A stretch of 64,000 bases of DNA from Lysobacteraceae bacterium (GCA_004143945.1 SEHB01000001.1:310001-374000), one strand, 5' to 3'. Numbered from the stretch's first letter, positions 54,830-63,551 are shown. Numbers and translations are program-made. Notes: generated from the sequence alone by a model not told the origin.

Positions 54830-54899
54830 GCATGGACGCGGGCTTCCACCCGCGTCCATGCCGAAATCCGCGCGCACCGGTGACGGTGCGCGTTTTTTT
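54830..54899 (+). terminator. Tandem hairpins after rpsA, the second a rho-independent terminator
   Basis: First hairpin: 13-bp stem GCATGGACGCGGG (54830-54842) pairing with 54849-54861, loop CTTCCA, no T-run. Second: CGCGCACCG (54871-54879) with CGGTGCGCG (54884-54892), loop GTGA, then seven Ts (54893-54899). The second should end rpsA transcripts, partly or wholly, 33 bases before ihfB. Confidence 0.88.
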
Positions 54900-54931
54900 G
54901 ACAGGCACAGGCAATCCGGCATTCCAACGAG

Positions 54932-55264
54932 ATGACCAAGTCCGAGTTGATCGAGGCCCTTGCACAGCGGCAGCGCCACCTGGCTGCGAACGACGTCGAA
55001 CTCGCCGTCAAGAGCGTGCTCGAACAGATGAGCCAGTCGCTCTCGCTCGGCGAGCGCATCGAGATCCGCGGCTTCGGCAGTTTCTCGCTGCATTACCGTC
55101 CGCCACGCATGGGTCGCAACCCGAAGACCGGCGAATCGGTCGCGCTGCCGGGCAAGCACGTGCCCCATTTCAAGCCCGGCAAGGAGCTGCGCGAGCGCGT
55201 CAACGCGAGTGCGCAACTCGCGACCGTGCCGGCCGGACAGACCCGCGAGGCCGGCGTCGCCTGA
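54932..55264 (+). CDS. ihfB: Integration host factor subunit beta
   Basis: A 110-residue DNA-bending protein of the HU/IHF fold: [33 protein letters not shown], then [52 protein letters not shown]-x-G-R-N-P-K-T-G is the DNA-inserting arm with the key Pro. An unusual 15-residue C-terminal extension ([19 protein letters not shown]) follows the normal end. It follows rpsA, the standard order. Confidence 0.96.
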   Translation: MTKSELIEALAQRQRHLAANDVELAVKSVLEQMSQSLSLGERIEIRGFGSFSLHYRPPRMGRNPKTGESVALPGKHVPHFKPGKELRERVNASAQLATVPAGQTREAGVA

Positions 55265-55430
55265 GCGACCTCGTCGTCGCGGCGGTGGAGTCGCCGCGCG
55301 AACGGCTATCATGCGCGGGCCCCCGTGTCCCCGCCGCCATGCCGAACGATTCCCGCACAGCGTCCAAGCCCGCCAACTTCCGCCGGCCGCATCGGTCGCG
55401 CGCCGCGCGCGGCCCCGCCGCGATCCGCGC

Positions 55431-56603
55431 ATGAGTGAACTCGCGCTGCTGTTCCTGTTGCTGCCGGTCGCGGCGCTCTCGGGCTGGATCATCGGCCGGC
55501 GCGGCAGCGAGCGCAGTTCCGGCGCGCGCGTGAGCGAGCTCTCGACGAGCTACTTCCGCGGCCTCAACTACCTGCTCAACGAGCAGCAGGACAAGGCGAT
55601 CGAGGTCTTCCTCAAGCTCGCCGAGATCAACCGCGACACGGTCGAGACGCATCTCGCGCTCGGCAACCTGTTCCGCCGCCGCGGCGAGGTCGACCGCGCC
55701 ATCCGCGTGCACCAGCACCTGATCGCGCGCCCCAACCTGAGCCAGGAAGAGAAGACGGTCGCCCTGCTCGAGCTCGGCGAGGACTACATGCGCGCGGGCC
55801 TGCTGGACCGTGCCGAAACGCTGTTCAGCGACCTCGTCGCGATGGACGCGCTGGCGCCATCGGCGTTGCGCCACCTGATCGGCATCTACCAGCACGAGCG
55901 CGACTGGGGCAAGGCGATCGAGCACGCGCGGCAACTCGAACTCGCCAGCGACGAGTCGCAGGCCGCGACGATCGCGCAGTTCCAGTGCGAGCTGGCCGAA
56001 CAGGCACGCGCGCAGGGCAACTTCGAGGAGGCCCGCGCGCGCGTCGAGGACGCATTCGCGGTGGACCCGGACTGCGTGCGCGCGTGCATGATCCAGGGCC
56101 ACGTGGAAGCGACCGCGGGCAATCTCGACGCCGCGATCCGCGCATTCGAGCGCGTGGCCGAGCTCGACGTGGACTATCTCCCCGAGATCCTGTCGCCGCT
56201 GCTCGACTGCTACGCGCGGTCGCAGAGCATGCAGCGCGCCGAGGAGTTCCTGGTTTCGATCACCGAGCGCTACCAGGGTGTTTCGCCCGTGCTCGCGCTG
56301 GCGCGCCTGTACGCGACCACGCGCGGCGAGCAGGACGCGGTCGAGTTCCTCAACCGCGTGCTGCGCCAGCGCCCGTCGGTGCGCGCGCTGATGGCGCTCA
56401 TCGACGTGAACCTGCACACCGCGAGCGGCGAGGCACGCGAGAATTTCCTGATCCTGCGCGACCTGACCCGCCAGCTCGTCGAAGGCAAGGCGATGTACCG
56501 CTGCAACAAGTGCGGCTTCGGCGCGAAAGCGCACCACTGGCAATGCCCGAGCTGCAAGAGCTGGGGAACGGTGCGGCCGATCCACGGTGTGGTCGGCGAG
56601 TAG
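55431..56603 (+). CDS. lapB: Lipopolysaccharide assembly protein LapB (YciM)
   Basis: A 390-residue protein: an N-terminal membrane anchor (about 3-18, LALLFLLLPVAALSGWIIG), about nine TPR-like helix pairs (50-330), and a C-terminal rubredoxin-like zinc/iron site CNKCGF and CPSCKSWG (about 355-382). It controls LpxC turnover with FtsH and so balances lipopolysaccharide synthesis. The usual lapA gene between ihfB and lapB is missing; only 166 bases with no ORF lie there. Start ATG at 55431 lacks a strong ribosome site. Confidence 0.95.
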   Translation: MSELALLFLLLPVAALSGWIIGRRGSERSSGARVSELSTSYFRGLNYLLNEQQDKAIEVFLKLAEINRDTVETHLALGNLFRRRGEVDRAIRVHQHLIARPNLSQEEKTVALLELGEDYMRAGLLDRAETLFSDLVAMDALAPSALRHLIGIYQHERDWGKAIEHARQLELASDESQAATIAQFQCELAEQARAQGNFEEARARVEDAFAVDPDCVRACMIQGHVEATAGNLDAAIRAFERVAELDVDYLPEILSPLLDCYARSQSMQRAEEFLVSITERYQGVSPVLALARLYATTRGEQDAVEFLNRVLRQRPSVRALMALIDVNLHTASGEARENFLILRDLTRQLVEGKAMYRCNKCGFGAKAHHWQCPSCKSWGTVRPIHGVVGE

Positions 56604-56608
56604 CGCGC

Positions 56609-57697
56609 ATGGACGGGCTGCGGTCCGCACCGGTTTTCGCGGCGCAGCTCGCCGCGACCTGCGCGCTCGCGTCGCTGCTGACCTGGCGCGCCATCCACTA
56701 TGCGCGCAAGCGGCGACTGATCGACCTCCCGGGTCAGCGCCGCTCCCATCGCGTGCCGACGCCGCGCGGCGGCGGCGTCGCGATCGTCGCGGCGATCCTC
56801 GTGCTCGGACTGCTACCCGCGGTGCTGGGGGCGACCGGCCCGCTGCCCTTCGATGCAGCGCTGCTCGCGCTCGCGGTGTGCGCGGTCGCGCTGGTCGGCT
56901 GGCTCGACGACCACGGTGGCCTGTCGGCGCGCTTGCGGCTCGTGGTGCACTGTGCGGCCGCGGCGCTCGTGTTCGCGGTTCCCTTGCTGCACGCGATGTC
57001 CGCGGGGCCCGACGCCGCACCGATGGCCGGGCTCGCGCTCTTCGCGGTCGCGCTCGTCACGCTCGCGATCGCGTGGTCGGTGAACCTGCACAATTTCATG
57101 GACGGCATCGACGGCTTGCTCGTCACGCAGGTCCTGTTCGTGTTGCTCGCACTCGCGGGGCTGCTCGCGCTGGCGGGCGCGCGCGGGCCCGCCCAGCAAC
57201 TGCTGGTGTGGGCGGCCGCCTGCCTCGGCTTCCTGCCGTTCAACTTCCCGCGCGCGCGCATCTTCATGGGCGACGTCGGCAGCGGCGTGCTCGGCCTGCT
57301 GGTCGGGGTGGCGGTGCTGTGGCAGGCCGGCACGCCCGGCATCGCGGCGGCGAGCGGACTCGTGCTCTGTTCGGCGTTCGTGACCGACGCGACCTGCACC
57401 TTGCTGCTGCGCATGCTGCGTGGCCGCCGTTGGTATAGTGCCCACCGTGAACACCTCTACCAGTGGCTGGTGCGGCGGGGCGGCACGCACGCGCGCGCGG
57501 TCGCCTTCTACATGGCCTGGAACCTGCTCATCGTGCTGCCCGTCGTGTGCTGGATGAATCGCTCGCCCGAGGCACGCGCAAGCACCGGTTTCGGCGCGGC
57601 GGCCGCGCTCTACGCGGTCGCGGTCGCGGCGTGGTGGAACGGCAAGGCGGCGTGCCTGCGGCGCGCGGGATCGCGGAGGCTGCATGCGGCTGCGTGA
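56609..57697 (+). CDS. Polyprenyl-phosphate sugar-1-phosphate transferase, WecA/WbpL family
   Basis: A 362-residue membrane enzyme of glycosyltransferase family 4 with about ten helices. Catalytic motifs: D100-D101-HGG, N-F-M-D165-G-I-D-G (162-169), F-M-G-D-V-G-S (219-225) and HREHLYQ (279-285). It transfers a sugar-1-phosphate from a UDP-sugar to undecaprenyl phosphate, starting O-antigen or similar glycans. It begins 5 bases after lapB and overlaps the next gene by 14 bases, suggesting one operon of envelope glycan synthesis. Confidence 0.93.
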   Translation: MDGLRSAPVFAAQLAATCALASLLTWRAIHYARKRRLIDLPGQRRSHRVPTPRGGGVAIVAAILVLGLLPAVLGATGPLPFDAALLALAVCAVALVGWLDDHGGLSARLRLVVHCAAAALVFAVPLLHAMSAGPDAAPMAGLALFAVALVTLAIAWSVNLHNFMDGIDGLLVTQVLFVLLALAGLLALAGARGPAQQLLVWAAACLGFLPFNFPRARIFMGDVGSGVLGLLVGVAVLWQAGTPGIAAASGLVLCSAFVTDATCTLLLRMLRGRRWYSAHREHLYQWLVRRGGTHARAVAFYMAWNLLIVLPVVCWMNRSPEARASTGFGAAAALYAVAVAAWWNGKAACLRRAGSRRLHAAA

Positions 57698-59585
57698 ACT
57701 GATCGCCGGCATCCATCCGCGCCTCGCGGTCGTGCTGCACGACATGCTCATGGTGTGGCTCGCGTGGACCGTCGTCAGCATGCTGCGCTGGTCGCTCGCA
57801 CCCAACCCCTCGCCGGTGTCGCTGTTCGGAACCGAGGTCTGGATCGTGCTCGCCGCGCAGGGGCTGATCTTCTGGTGGACCGGCCTCTACCGCGGCCTGT
57901 GGCGCTTCGCGAGCGTGCCCGACATCTGGAACATCTTCCGCGCCTGCCTGCTCGGCGCCTTCGCGGTCGCGATCACGTTGTTCCTCTACAACCGCCTCGT
58001 CACGGTGCCGCGAACGGTGCTCGTCGTGTATCCGTTCGTGCTCGCGATCCTGCTCGGCGCGCCGCGCTTGCTGTATCGCTACTGGAAGGACAGCCGCATC
58101 GACTTCATCGCGCGCGCGCCGAGCGAGCGCGTGCTCGTGCTCGGCGCGGGCAAGGCCGGCGAGGCCCTCGTGCGCGACCTGCGACGCGAGAACCGCTACC
58201 TGCCGGTCGGGTTTCTCGACGACAACGTGCAACTGCGTGGCTCGCGCGTGCAGGGCATCCCTGTGCTCGGCGTGCTCGAGCAGCTGCCGCAGCTCGCGCG
58301 CGAAACCGCGGCCGGCATGATCGTGATCGCGATGCCTTCGTCGGACAAGACGCAGATGCGTCGCGCGGTGGAACTGTGCGAGGCGTCCAGCCTGCCGTTC
58401 CGGACCGTTCCGCGACTCGAGGACGTGGTGTCGGGTCGCGCGAGCTTCAATGAACTCAAGGAAGTCGCGATCGAAGACCTGCTCGGTCGCGAGCCGGTGC
58501 AGCTGGACTGGACGGCGATCCGCACCCAGCTCGCGGGACGGCGCGTACTCGTCACCGGCGGCGGCGGTTCGATCGGCTCGGAGCTGTGCCGCCAGGTCGC
58601 GCGACTCGGCGCCGAGTCGCTCGCGATCCTCGAACTGTCCGAATACAACCTCTACCTGGTCGAGCAGGAACTCCGGCGCGAGCATCCCGACCTGCTGCTG
58701 CAGGCCTGGATCGGCGACTGCGGCGACGCGGCCACCTGCGAGCACGTGTTCGCGGCGTCGCGCCCCGAAGTGGTGTTCCACGCGGCCGCCTACAAGCACG
58801 TGCCGCTGCTGCAGGGGCAGGTGCGCGAGGCGTTCCGCAACAACGTGCTCGGGACCTGCGCGGTGGCCGAAGCGGCCGACCGCCATGGCGCCGACAACTT
58901 CGTGCTCATTTCAACCGACAAGGCGGTCAACCCGACCAGCGTGATGGGTGCCTGCAAGCGTGTCGCGGAGATCTTCTGCCAGAACTTCGCACAGCAGTCG
59001 CGCACGCGCTTCATCACGGTGCGATTCGGCAACGTGCTCGATTCCGCCGGCTCGGTGGTGCCGCTGTTCCGCGAGCAGATCCGGCACGGCGGCCCGGTCA
59101 CGGTCACGCATCCGGAGATCACGCGCTACTTCATGACGATCACCGAAGCCTGCCAGCTGATCCTGCAGGCGTCCGTACTCGGCAAGGGCGGCGAGATCTT
59201 CGCGCTCGACATGGGCGAGCCCGTGCGCATCCGCGACCTTGCAGAGCAGATGATCCGGCTCGCCGGCAAGCACGAGGAAGGCATCCCGATCGTCTATACG
59301 GGCCTGCGCCCCGGCGAGAAGCTGTTCGAGGAACTGTTCCACCCGCAGGAACGCTACAGCGACACCGCGCACGCGAAGATCTTCCTCGCGCAACCGCGCA
59401 GCATGGCCTGGAGCCTGCTGACGACACAGTTGCGGCAGGGGGAACTCGCGGTGCGCGACTTCGACGAGGCGATGCTGAAACGCATCCTCGAACAACTCCT
59501 GCCCGAATTCGCCACCGGCGGCGGCACGGCACCCGAAGCGGTGGTGCTCGAATTCGGCGCGCGCATGAACAAGGACACGGCATGA
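57684..59585 (+). CDS. Membrane nucleotide-sugar 4,6-dehydratase, WbpM/CapD family
   Basis: A 633-residue protein. Four N-terminal membrane helices (to about 125), a first Rossmann region with VLVLGAGKAGEALVRDL (about 149-165), then the SDR catalytic domain (about 290-600): VTGGGGSIGSELCRQV near 290-305, and STDKAVNPTSVMGACKRVAE (the dehydratase site, where Met replaces the usual Tyr as in WbpM). It makes 4-keto-6-deoxy sugars such as UDP-2-acetamido-2,6-dideoxy-hexulose for O-antigen. It overlaps the preceding transferase (14 bases) and galU (4 bases). Confidence 0.95.
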   Translation: MRLRELIAGIHPRLAVVLHDMLMVWLAWTVVSMLRWSLAPNPSPVSLFGTEVWIVLAAQGLIFWWTGLYRGLWRFASVPDIWNIFRACLLGAFAVAITLFLYNRLVTVPRTVLVVYPFVLAILLGAPRLLYRYWKDSRIDFIARAPSERVLVLGAGKAGEALVRDLRRENRYLPVGFLDDNVQLRGSRVQGIPVLGVLEQLPQLARETAAGMIVIAMPSSDKTQMRRAVELCEASSLPFRTVPRLEDVVSGRASFNELKEVAIEDLLGREPVQLDWTAIRTQLAGRRVLVTGGGGSIGSELCRQVARLGAESLAILELSEYNLYLVEQELRREHPDLLLQAWIGDCGDAATCEHVFAASRPEVVFHAAAYKHVPLLQGQVREAFRNNVLGTCAVAEAADRHGADNFVLISTDKAVNPTSVMGACKRVAEIFCQNFAQQSRTRFITVRFGNVLDSAGSVVPLFREQIRHGGPVTVTHPEITRYFMTITEACQLILQASVLGKGGEIFALDMGEPVRIRDLAEQMIRLAGKHEEGIPIVYTGLRPGEKLFEELFHPQERYSDTAHAKIFLAQPRSMAWSLLTTQLRQGELAVRDFDEAMLKRILEQLLPEFATGGGTAPEAVVLEFGARMNKDTA

Positions 59586-60457
59586 GCAAGCGGTTGCGCA
59601 AGGTGGTTTTCCCGGTCGCCGGACTCGGCACGCGGTTCCTGCCCGCGACCAAGGTGGTCGCGAAGGAAATGCTGCCGGTGCTGGATCGTCCGCTGATCCA
59701 GTACGCGGTCGACGAGGCGGTCGATGCGGGCGCCGACACGCTCGTGTTCGTGACCAACCGCTACAAGCACGCGATCGCCGATTATTTCGACAAGGCGTAC
59801 GAACTCGAGAGCAAGCTCGCGCAGGCCGGCAAGGACGAGCTGCTCGCGCTCGTGCAGGGCACCTTGCCGCGCAACGTGCGCTGCGTGTTCGTGACCCAGC
59901 CCGAGGCGCTCGGCCTCGGGCATGCGGTGCTGTGCGCGAAACCCGTCGTCGGCGACGAGCCGTTCGGCGTGGTCCTGCCCGACGACCTGATCTGGAACGG
60001 GCAGGGGCCCGGCGCATTGCGGCAGATGGCGGAACTCGCCGCGCGCGAGGACTGCGGCACGATCGCGGTCGAGGAAGTGCCGCGCGACCAGACCGACAAG
60101 TACGGCATCGTCGACGCGACCTCGGTCTCGGATCGCGCCGCGAAGATCAACCTCGTCGTCGAAAAGCCCAAGCCCGATGTCGCCCCGTCGAACCTCGCGA
60201 TCGTCGGCCGCTACGTGCTGCCCGGGAGGATCTTCGCCTTGCTCGAGCAGACGCGCCCGGGTGCCGGCGGCGAGATCCAGCTGACCGATGCAATCGAGGC
60301 GCTGCTCGCCGAGCAGCCGGTGCTCGCGTACCGCTTCGAGGGCACGCGCTTCGATTGCGGCAACAAGCTCGGCCTCGTGAAGGCGACGCTCGCGATGGCG
60401 CTCGCGGATCCTGCGCTCGCCGCGGCGACGCGGGAGTTCATCCGGACAGTGGATTGA
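59582..60457 (+). CDS. galU: UTP-glucose-1-phosphate uridylyltransferase
   Basis: A 291-residue GalU: FPVAGLGTRFLPATKVVAKEML (uridyl-binding loop, about 10-31), PLIQYAVDEA, and LGLGHAVLCAKPVVGDEPF with the catalytic Lys/Asp set. It makes UDP-glucose for capsule, lipopolysaccharide and trehalose. The start ATG overlaps the stop of the wbpM-like gene, tying it to the glycan operon. Confidence 0.96.
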   Translation: MSKRLRKVVFPVAGLGTRFLPATKVVAKEMLPVLDRPLIQYAVDEAVDAGADTLVFVTNRYKHAIADYFDKAYELESKLAQAGKDELLALVQGTLPRNVRCVFVTQPEALGLGHAVLCAKPVVGDEPFGVVLPDDLIWNGQGPGALRQMAELAAREDCGTIAVEEVPRDQTDKYGIVDATSVSDRAAKINLVVEKPKPDVAPSNLAIVGRYVLPGRIFALLEQTRPGAGGEIQLTDAIEALLAEQPVLAYRFEGTRFDCGNKLGLVKATLAMALADPALAAATREFIRTVD

Positions 60458-60458
60458 G

Positions 60459-60550
60459 AATCGGGGAGCACGCAGGCGGCGCGCTGTCGCGATCCGGAGG
60501 CAGGGCACCATGAGCGAACGACCATTCCCGATTCCCGATCCCCGATTGCC
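60459..60550. repeat. Imperfect palindrome with GATTCCC units (copy D), running into a coding start
   Basis: AATCGGGGA (60459-60467) is the inverse of TCCCCGATT (60539-60547). On the right are near-tandem heptamers ATTCCCG, ATTCCCG, ATCCCCG, ATTGCCC (60524-60550). The right arm lies inside the first codons of the next gene. Confidence 0.6.
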
Positions 60551-61715
60551 CGACCTGAGCCACATCCTCAATCACCTCGGTGAAGAGCGCGAACGCTGGC
60601 ATGGCGCAGTCGCTCCGCCGATCGTGCAGTCCTCGATCTTCGCATTCCCGAGCGTCGAGGCGATGCGCGCGGGATTCCGCGACGAGCTCGGCCAGCACGT
60701 CTACACGCGCGGCAACAACCCGACCGTCGAGATCCTGCGCCGCAAGGTCGCTGCACTCGAAGGTGCCGAGGACTGCCTGATGTTCGGCAGCGGCGCGGGC
60801 GCGGTGTCGGCCGGCGTGATCGCCTGCCTTTCGGGCGGGGACCACGTCGTCTGCGTCGCGCGGCCCTACAGCTGGACGCGCGCGGTGCTGAAGGACCTGC
60901 TCGGGCGTTTCGGGGTCGCCACGACCTTCGTCGACGGCACCGACACCGCGAACTTCGAATCCGCGCTGACCGATCGCACGCGCCTGATCGTGCTCGAAAG
61001 CCCGAACTCGCTGACGTTCGAGCAGCAGGACCTCGCGGCGGTCGCCGCGCTCGCGCGTGCACGCGGCATCCTGACCCTGTGCGACAACAGCCACGCGACG
61101 CCGCTGAACCAGTCGCCGCTCGCGCTCGGCATCGACCTCATCGCGCATTCGGCGACCAAGTACCTCAACGGCCACAGCGACGTGGTCGCCGGCGCGTTGT
61201 GCGGAAGTGCCGAGCTGATCCGCAAGGTGTTCCGCGGGCCCTACATGACCCTCGGCGCGATCCTCGCGCCGCACGACGCCTGGCTCGTGATCCGCGGACT
61301 GCGCACGCTGCCGCTGCGGATGGAACGCATCGCCGCGACCACGTCGCGCGTGCGTGCATTCCTCGAATCGCACCCGCGCGTGCGCAGGGTGTATTCGCCG
61401 CAGTCGAGCGACAATCCCCGGCTCGGCCTCGGCGAGCGGCAGTTGCGCGGCGCCAGCGGCCTCCTCACGATCCAGCTCGATGTCGCCGACGTCGCCGGCG
61501 TCGCGCGCTTCTGCGATGCGCTGCGCCGGTTCCTCATGACGGTGTCGTGGGGCGGCTACGAGTCGCTCGCGTTCCCGGTCTGCGCGGTGCATGCAGCCGC
61601 GGCGCCGATGCATCCCGCCGGCGCTGCTTCGCTCGACCTGGTGCGCCTGTCGATCGGACTCGAGGACGCGGACGTGCTGGTCGCCGATCTCGATGCCGCG
61701 CTCGCGCGCATCTGA
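60510..61715 (+). CDS. PLP-dependent trans-sulfuration enzyme (Cys/Met metabolism family)
   Basis: A 401-residue fold-type I enzyme of the cystathionine gamma-synthase / methionine gamma-lyase family. YTRGNNPTVEILRRKVAALEGAEDCLMFGSGAGAVSA (about 65-101) and HSATKYLNGHSDVVAGAL with the PLP lysine K217. It cannot be assigned among CGS, CBL or MGL from motifs. The first 20 residues (PFPIPDPRLPDL) are encoded by the GATTCCC repeat; the family homology starts near residue 21 (ILNHLGEERERWHGAVAPP). GGAGG at 60496-60500 supports the ATG at 60510. Confidence 0.88.
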   Translation: MSERPFPIPDPRLPDLSHILNHLGEERERWHGAVAPPIVQSSIFAFPSVEAMRAGFRDELGQHVYTRGNNPTVEILRRKVAALEGAEDCLMFGSGAGAVSAGVIACLSGGDHVVCVARPYSWTRAVLKDLLGRFGVATTFVDGTDTANFESALTDRTRLIVLESPNSLTFEQQDLAAVAALARARGILTLCDNSHATPLNQSPLALGIDLIAHSATKYLNGHSDVVAGALCGSAELIRKVFRGPYMTLGAILAPHDAWLVIRGLRTLPLRMERIAATTSRVRAFLESHPRVRRVYSPQSSDNPRLGLGERQLRGASGLLTIQLDVADVAGVARFCDALRRFLMTVSWGGYESLAFPVCAVHAAAAPMHPAGAASLDLVRLSIGLEDADVLVADLDAALARI

Positions 61716-61728
61716 ACCCGGGTTCAGA
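61711..61728. repeat. Perfect 18-bp palindrome across convergent stop codons
   Basis: TCTGAACCC-GGGTTCAGA, with the plus-strand TGA (61713-61715) and the minus-strand stop (61724-61726) placed symmetrically. No loop and no T-run, so a conventional terminator is unlikely. Confidence 0.6.
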
Positions 61729-62143
61729 GCGAGAACAGTCGCCAGGCGACCACCGCCGCCGCGATCCCGAACGCGACCAGCATCAGCGCGATGATGTTGA
61801 GCATGCGCGCGACGCGCAGCGCCTCCGCGCCCTGGCGCACGCGCGTGTCGCGCAGCACGCGTGCGCCGCTCACGGGCCAGCGCTGCTGCGCCGCTGCCGC
61901 GCGCGCGCGCAGCAGCGCGAAGCCGCCGAGCACGAGCAGGCACGCGCCACTGGCAATCGCACTGGCGCCGATCCATGACCGCAACTGCTTGATCAGCAGC
62001 GCGGGCGGCAGCGTGGTCGAGAAATCGGAGAGCCAGCGATGGAACGCGACGACGAGCACGAGCGCGAGCAACGTCGCGAGCGCGAGCACGATGCCGGTGA
62101 TGCGTCGCAGCCGCAGGTCGGCCGGCTGGATCCCGTTGTCCAT
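61724..62143 (-). CDS. Small inner-membrane protein
   Basis: A 139-residue protein with two or three hydrophobic helices: ITGIVLALATLLALVLVVAF (about 16-35), IGASAIASGACLLVLGGFALL (about 58-78) and NIIALMLVAFGIAAAVVAW (about 116-134). No domain is recognised. GGGGAGAT just upstream supports the ATG at 62143; the frame upstream is Arg/Ala-rich. Its stop is inside the convergent 18-bp palindrome. Confidence 0.7.
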   Translation of the reverse strand: MDNGIQPADLRLRRITGIVLALATLLALVLVVAFHRWLSDFSTTLPPALLIKQLRSWIGASAIASGACLLVLGGFALLRARAAAAQQRWPVSGARVLRDTRVRQGAEALRVARMLNIIALMLVAFGIAAAVVAWRLFSL

Positions 62144-62271
62144 GCGATCTCCCCGATGTCCGTCGTGCGTCTCGTGCGCGCGGGCCACGGCCGCGCCCGC
62201 CGCACTATAGCGAACGCGTCGCGCGCCCGGCATGCCGCCCATCGCGCAAACGCCGCGCTGGTCGCCGCTGC

Positions 62272-62277
62272 TATGCT
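62272..62277 (+). promoter_or_regulatory. Candidate -10 close to a start codon (possible leaderless transcript)
   Basis: TATGCT at 62272-62277 lies six bases before the ATG at 62284, so transcription would start at or near the A of the start codon, leaving no leader. No ribosome site is visible upstream of the ATG. Confidence 0.35.
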
Positions 62278-62283
62278 GCGCGC

Positions 62284-63216
62284 ATGAATCGAATGCTGGT
62301 CTTCGTGTTCCTCGCCGCGACCCTCACGGCCTGCCAATCGACGCCGGCGCCGAGGCGCGCCACGGTCGGCGCGACCGCGGCGGCGCCGCTCGCCGGCGTC
62401 TACGACAACCACGCGCAGGTCTGGAGCGCGCGCGGGGAAGGCGAGGGCCTCGCCGCGCCGCATGTGCGTGTCGGGATAGAGGCGACGCGGGATCGCGAAT
62501 GGTCGATCTGGACGCTGCAACTCGATGCGGGCATGCCGCTCGAGGCGGCGTGGGCGATGCGTCGCAGCGAGCAGGCCGGCACGCTCGTACTGGTGCCGCA
62601 TCGCGCGCTCGTGACCGCTCCCGCACGTGGCAAGGCCTTCGATCCAGCGCAGTGGGCCGCACTCGATGCGTGCAGCCTGCGCGGCCCGCTGGATCCTTTG
62701 GCGATGCGCGTGCAGGCCGAACCGGCCGCGTGTACCGCACTCGCGCCTGGCATCGGCGCGCAGGCCGCCTTGCTGCCGCTCGCGCTCGAGCACGAGGACG
62801 AATGGTTGCGCGTGCGCCTGTATGCGGACCAGGCACGTGGTCCGGATGCGCGCGAGGAACTGCGCCGGGTCCGTGTCTACGGCGGCTGGGCCGCGATCAA
62901 CGGCGGTGGACCGCGCGCGTCCGCGGACAGCAGCGACTGGCACATGGATCGCGCCCTGCAGCTCGCGAGCGAAGGCGGGCGCGCCGCGCTGGCCTGGCGT
63001 GACGGCCAGCCTTCGGGCTACTCGCTGCTGCTCGAACGACTGGCCTACCGCGACGGCGAGGTGCCGGTGCTGAAACTCTCGATCATCGATGACGCGACCT
63101 CGCAGGCCCTCGCGTATGCGTGGGCCGATCCCGACGCGGCGCGCATCGGCATCAACCTCGGCTGGGTCCAGGTCGGGCTCGAGCGGGATGCCGTTTCCGC
63201 CGCACCCGCGCCATGA
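62284..63216 (+). CDS. Lipoprotein of unknown function, possibly CpcT/CpeT-like
   Basis: A 310-residue protein with a lipobox signal (MNRMLVFVFLAATLTAC, acylated C17). GVYDNHAQVW near residues 38-47 recalls the CpcT/CpeT start, and GGWAAINGGGPR with DWHMDRALQLASEGG lies in the later part. I would not claim the phycobilin-lyase function; in heterotrophs CpcT-like lipoproteins have unknown roles. The stop overlaps the start of the CsaA-like gene by 4 bases (ATGA). Confidence 0.65.
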   Translation: MNRMLVFVFLAATLTACQSTPAPRRATVGATAAAPLAGVYDNHAQVWSARGEGEGLAAPHVRVGIEATRDREWSIWTLQLDAGMPLEAAWAMRRSEQAGTLVLVPHRALVTAPARGKAFDPAQWAALDACSLRGPLDPLAMRVQAEPAACTALAPGIGAQAALLPLALEHEDEWLRVRLYADQARGPDAREELRRVRVYGGWAAINGGGPRASADSSDWHMDRALQLASEGGRAALAWRDGQPSGYSLLLERLAYRDGEVPVLKLSIIDDATSQALAYAWADPDAARIGINLGWVQVGLERDAVSAAPAP

Positions 63217-63551
63217 CCGCGGATCCGATCGGCTGGGCCGACTTCGACAAGGTGCTGCTGGTGGCCGGGACCGTCACGCGCGCGGAGGCGTTTCCCGAAG
63301 CGCGCAAGCCCGCGCTCAAGGTCTGGGTCGATTTCGGACCCTATGGCGAGAAGAAGACCAGTGCTCGGATCGCGTCGCTGTATCGCCCGACGGAATTGAT
63401 CGGGCGCCAGGTCGTCGGCGTGATCAATTTCCCCGAGAAACAGGTCGGGCCGTTCCGCTCGCAATTCCTGCTGACCGGCTTCGACACGGACGAGGGCGTC
63501 GTACTGACCGCGATCGAACGCCCGGTACCGAACGGAACGCGCCTCGCGTGA
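63213..63551 (+). CDS. CsaA-like tRNA-binding-domain protein
   Basis: A 112-residue protein of the tRNA_bind (EMAP/Arc1p) OB-fold: ADFDKVLLVAGTVTRAEAFPEARKPALKVWVDFG, KTSARIASLYRPTELIGRQVVGVINFPEKQVGPFRSQFLLTGFDT. This is the CsaA pattern, a chaperone-like protein associated with secretion in Bacillus and found widely in gammaproteobacteria. The start overlaps the lipoprotein stop by 4 bases, so they are co-translated. Confidence 0.9.
   Translation: MTADPIGWADFDKVLLVAGTVTRAEAFPEARKPALKVWVDFGPYGEKKTSARIASLYRPTELIGRQVVGVINFPEKQVGPFRSQFLLTGFDTDEGVVLTAIERPVPNGTRLA

Noticed and set aside
54830-54861. First hairpin after rpsA considered as an independent terminator
   Set aside because: The stem is good, but there is no T-run. 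Only the second hairpin has seven Ts, so the pair was listed as one region.
57434-57439. Extended -10-like TGGTATAGT in the sugar-phosphate transferase gene
   Set aside because: The codons are needed for the conserved WYSAHREHLYQ motif, there is no -35, and the next gene starts 245 bases away in a coupled operon.
62284-63216. Phycobilin lyase CpcT
   Set aside because: The similarity is limited to a short start motif and the organism is not photosynthetic by any other sign in the window.
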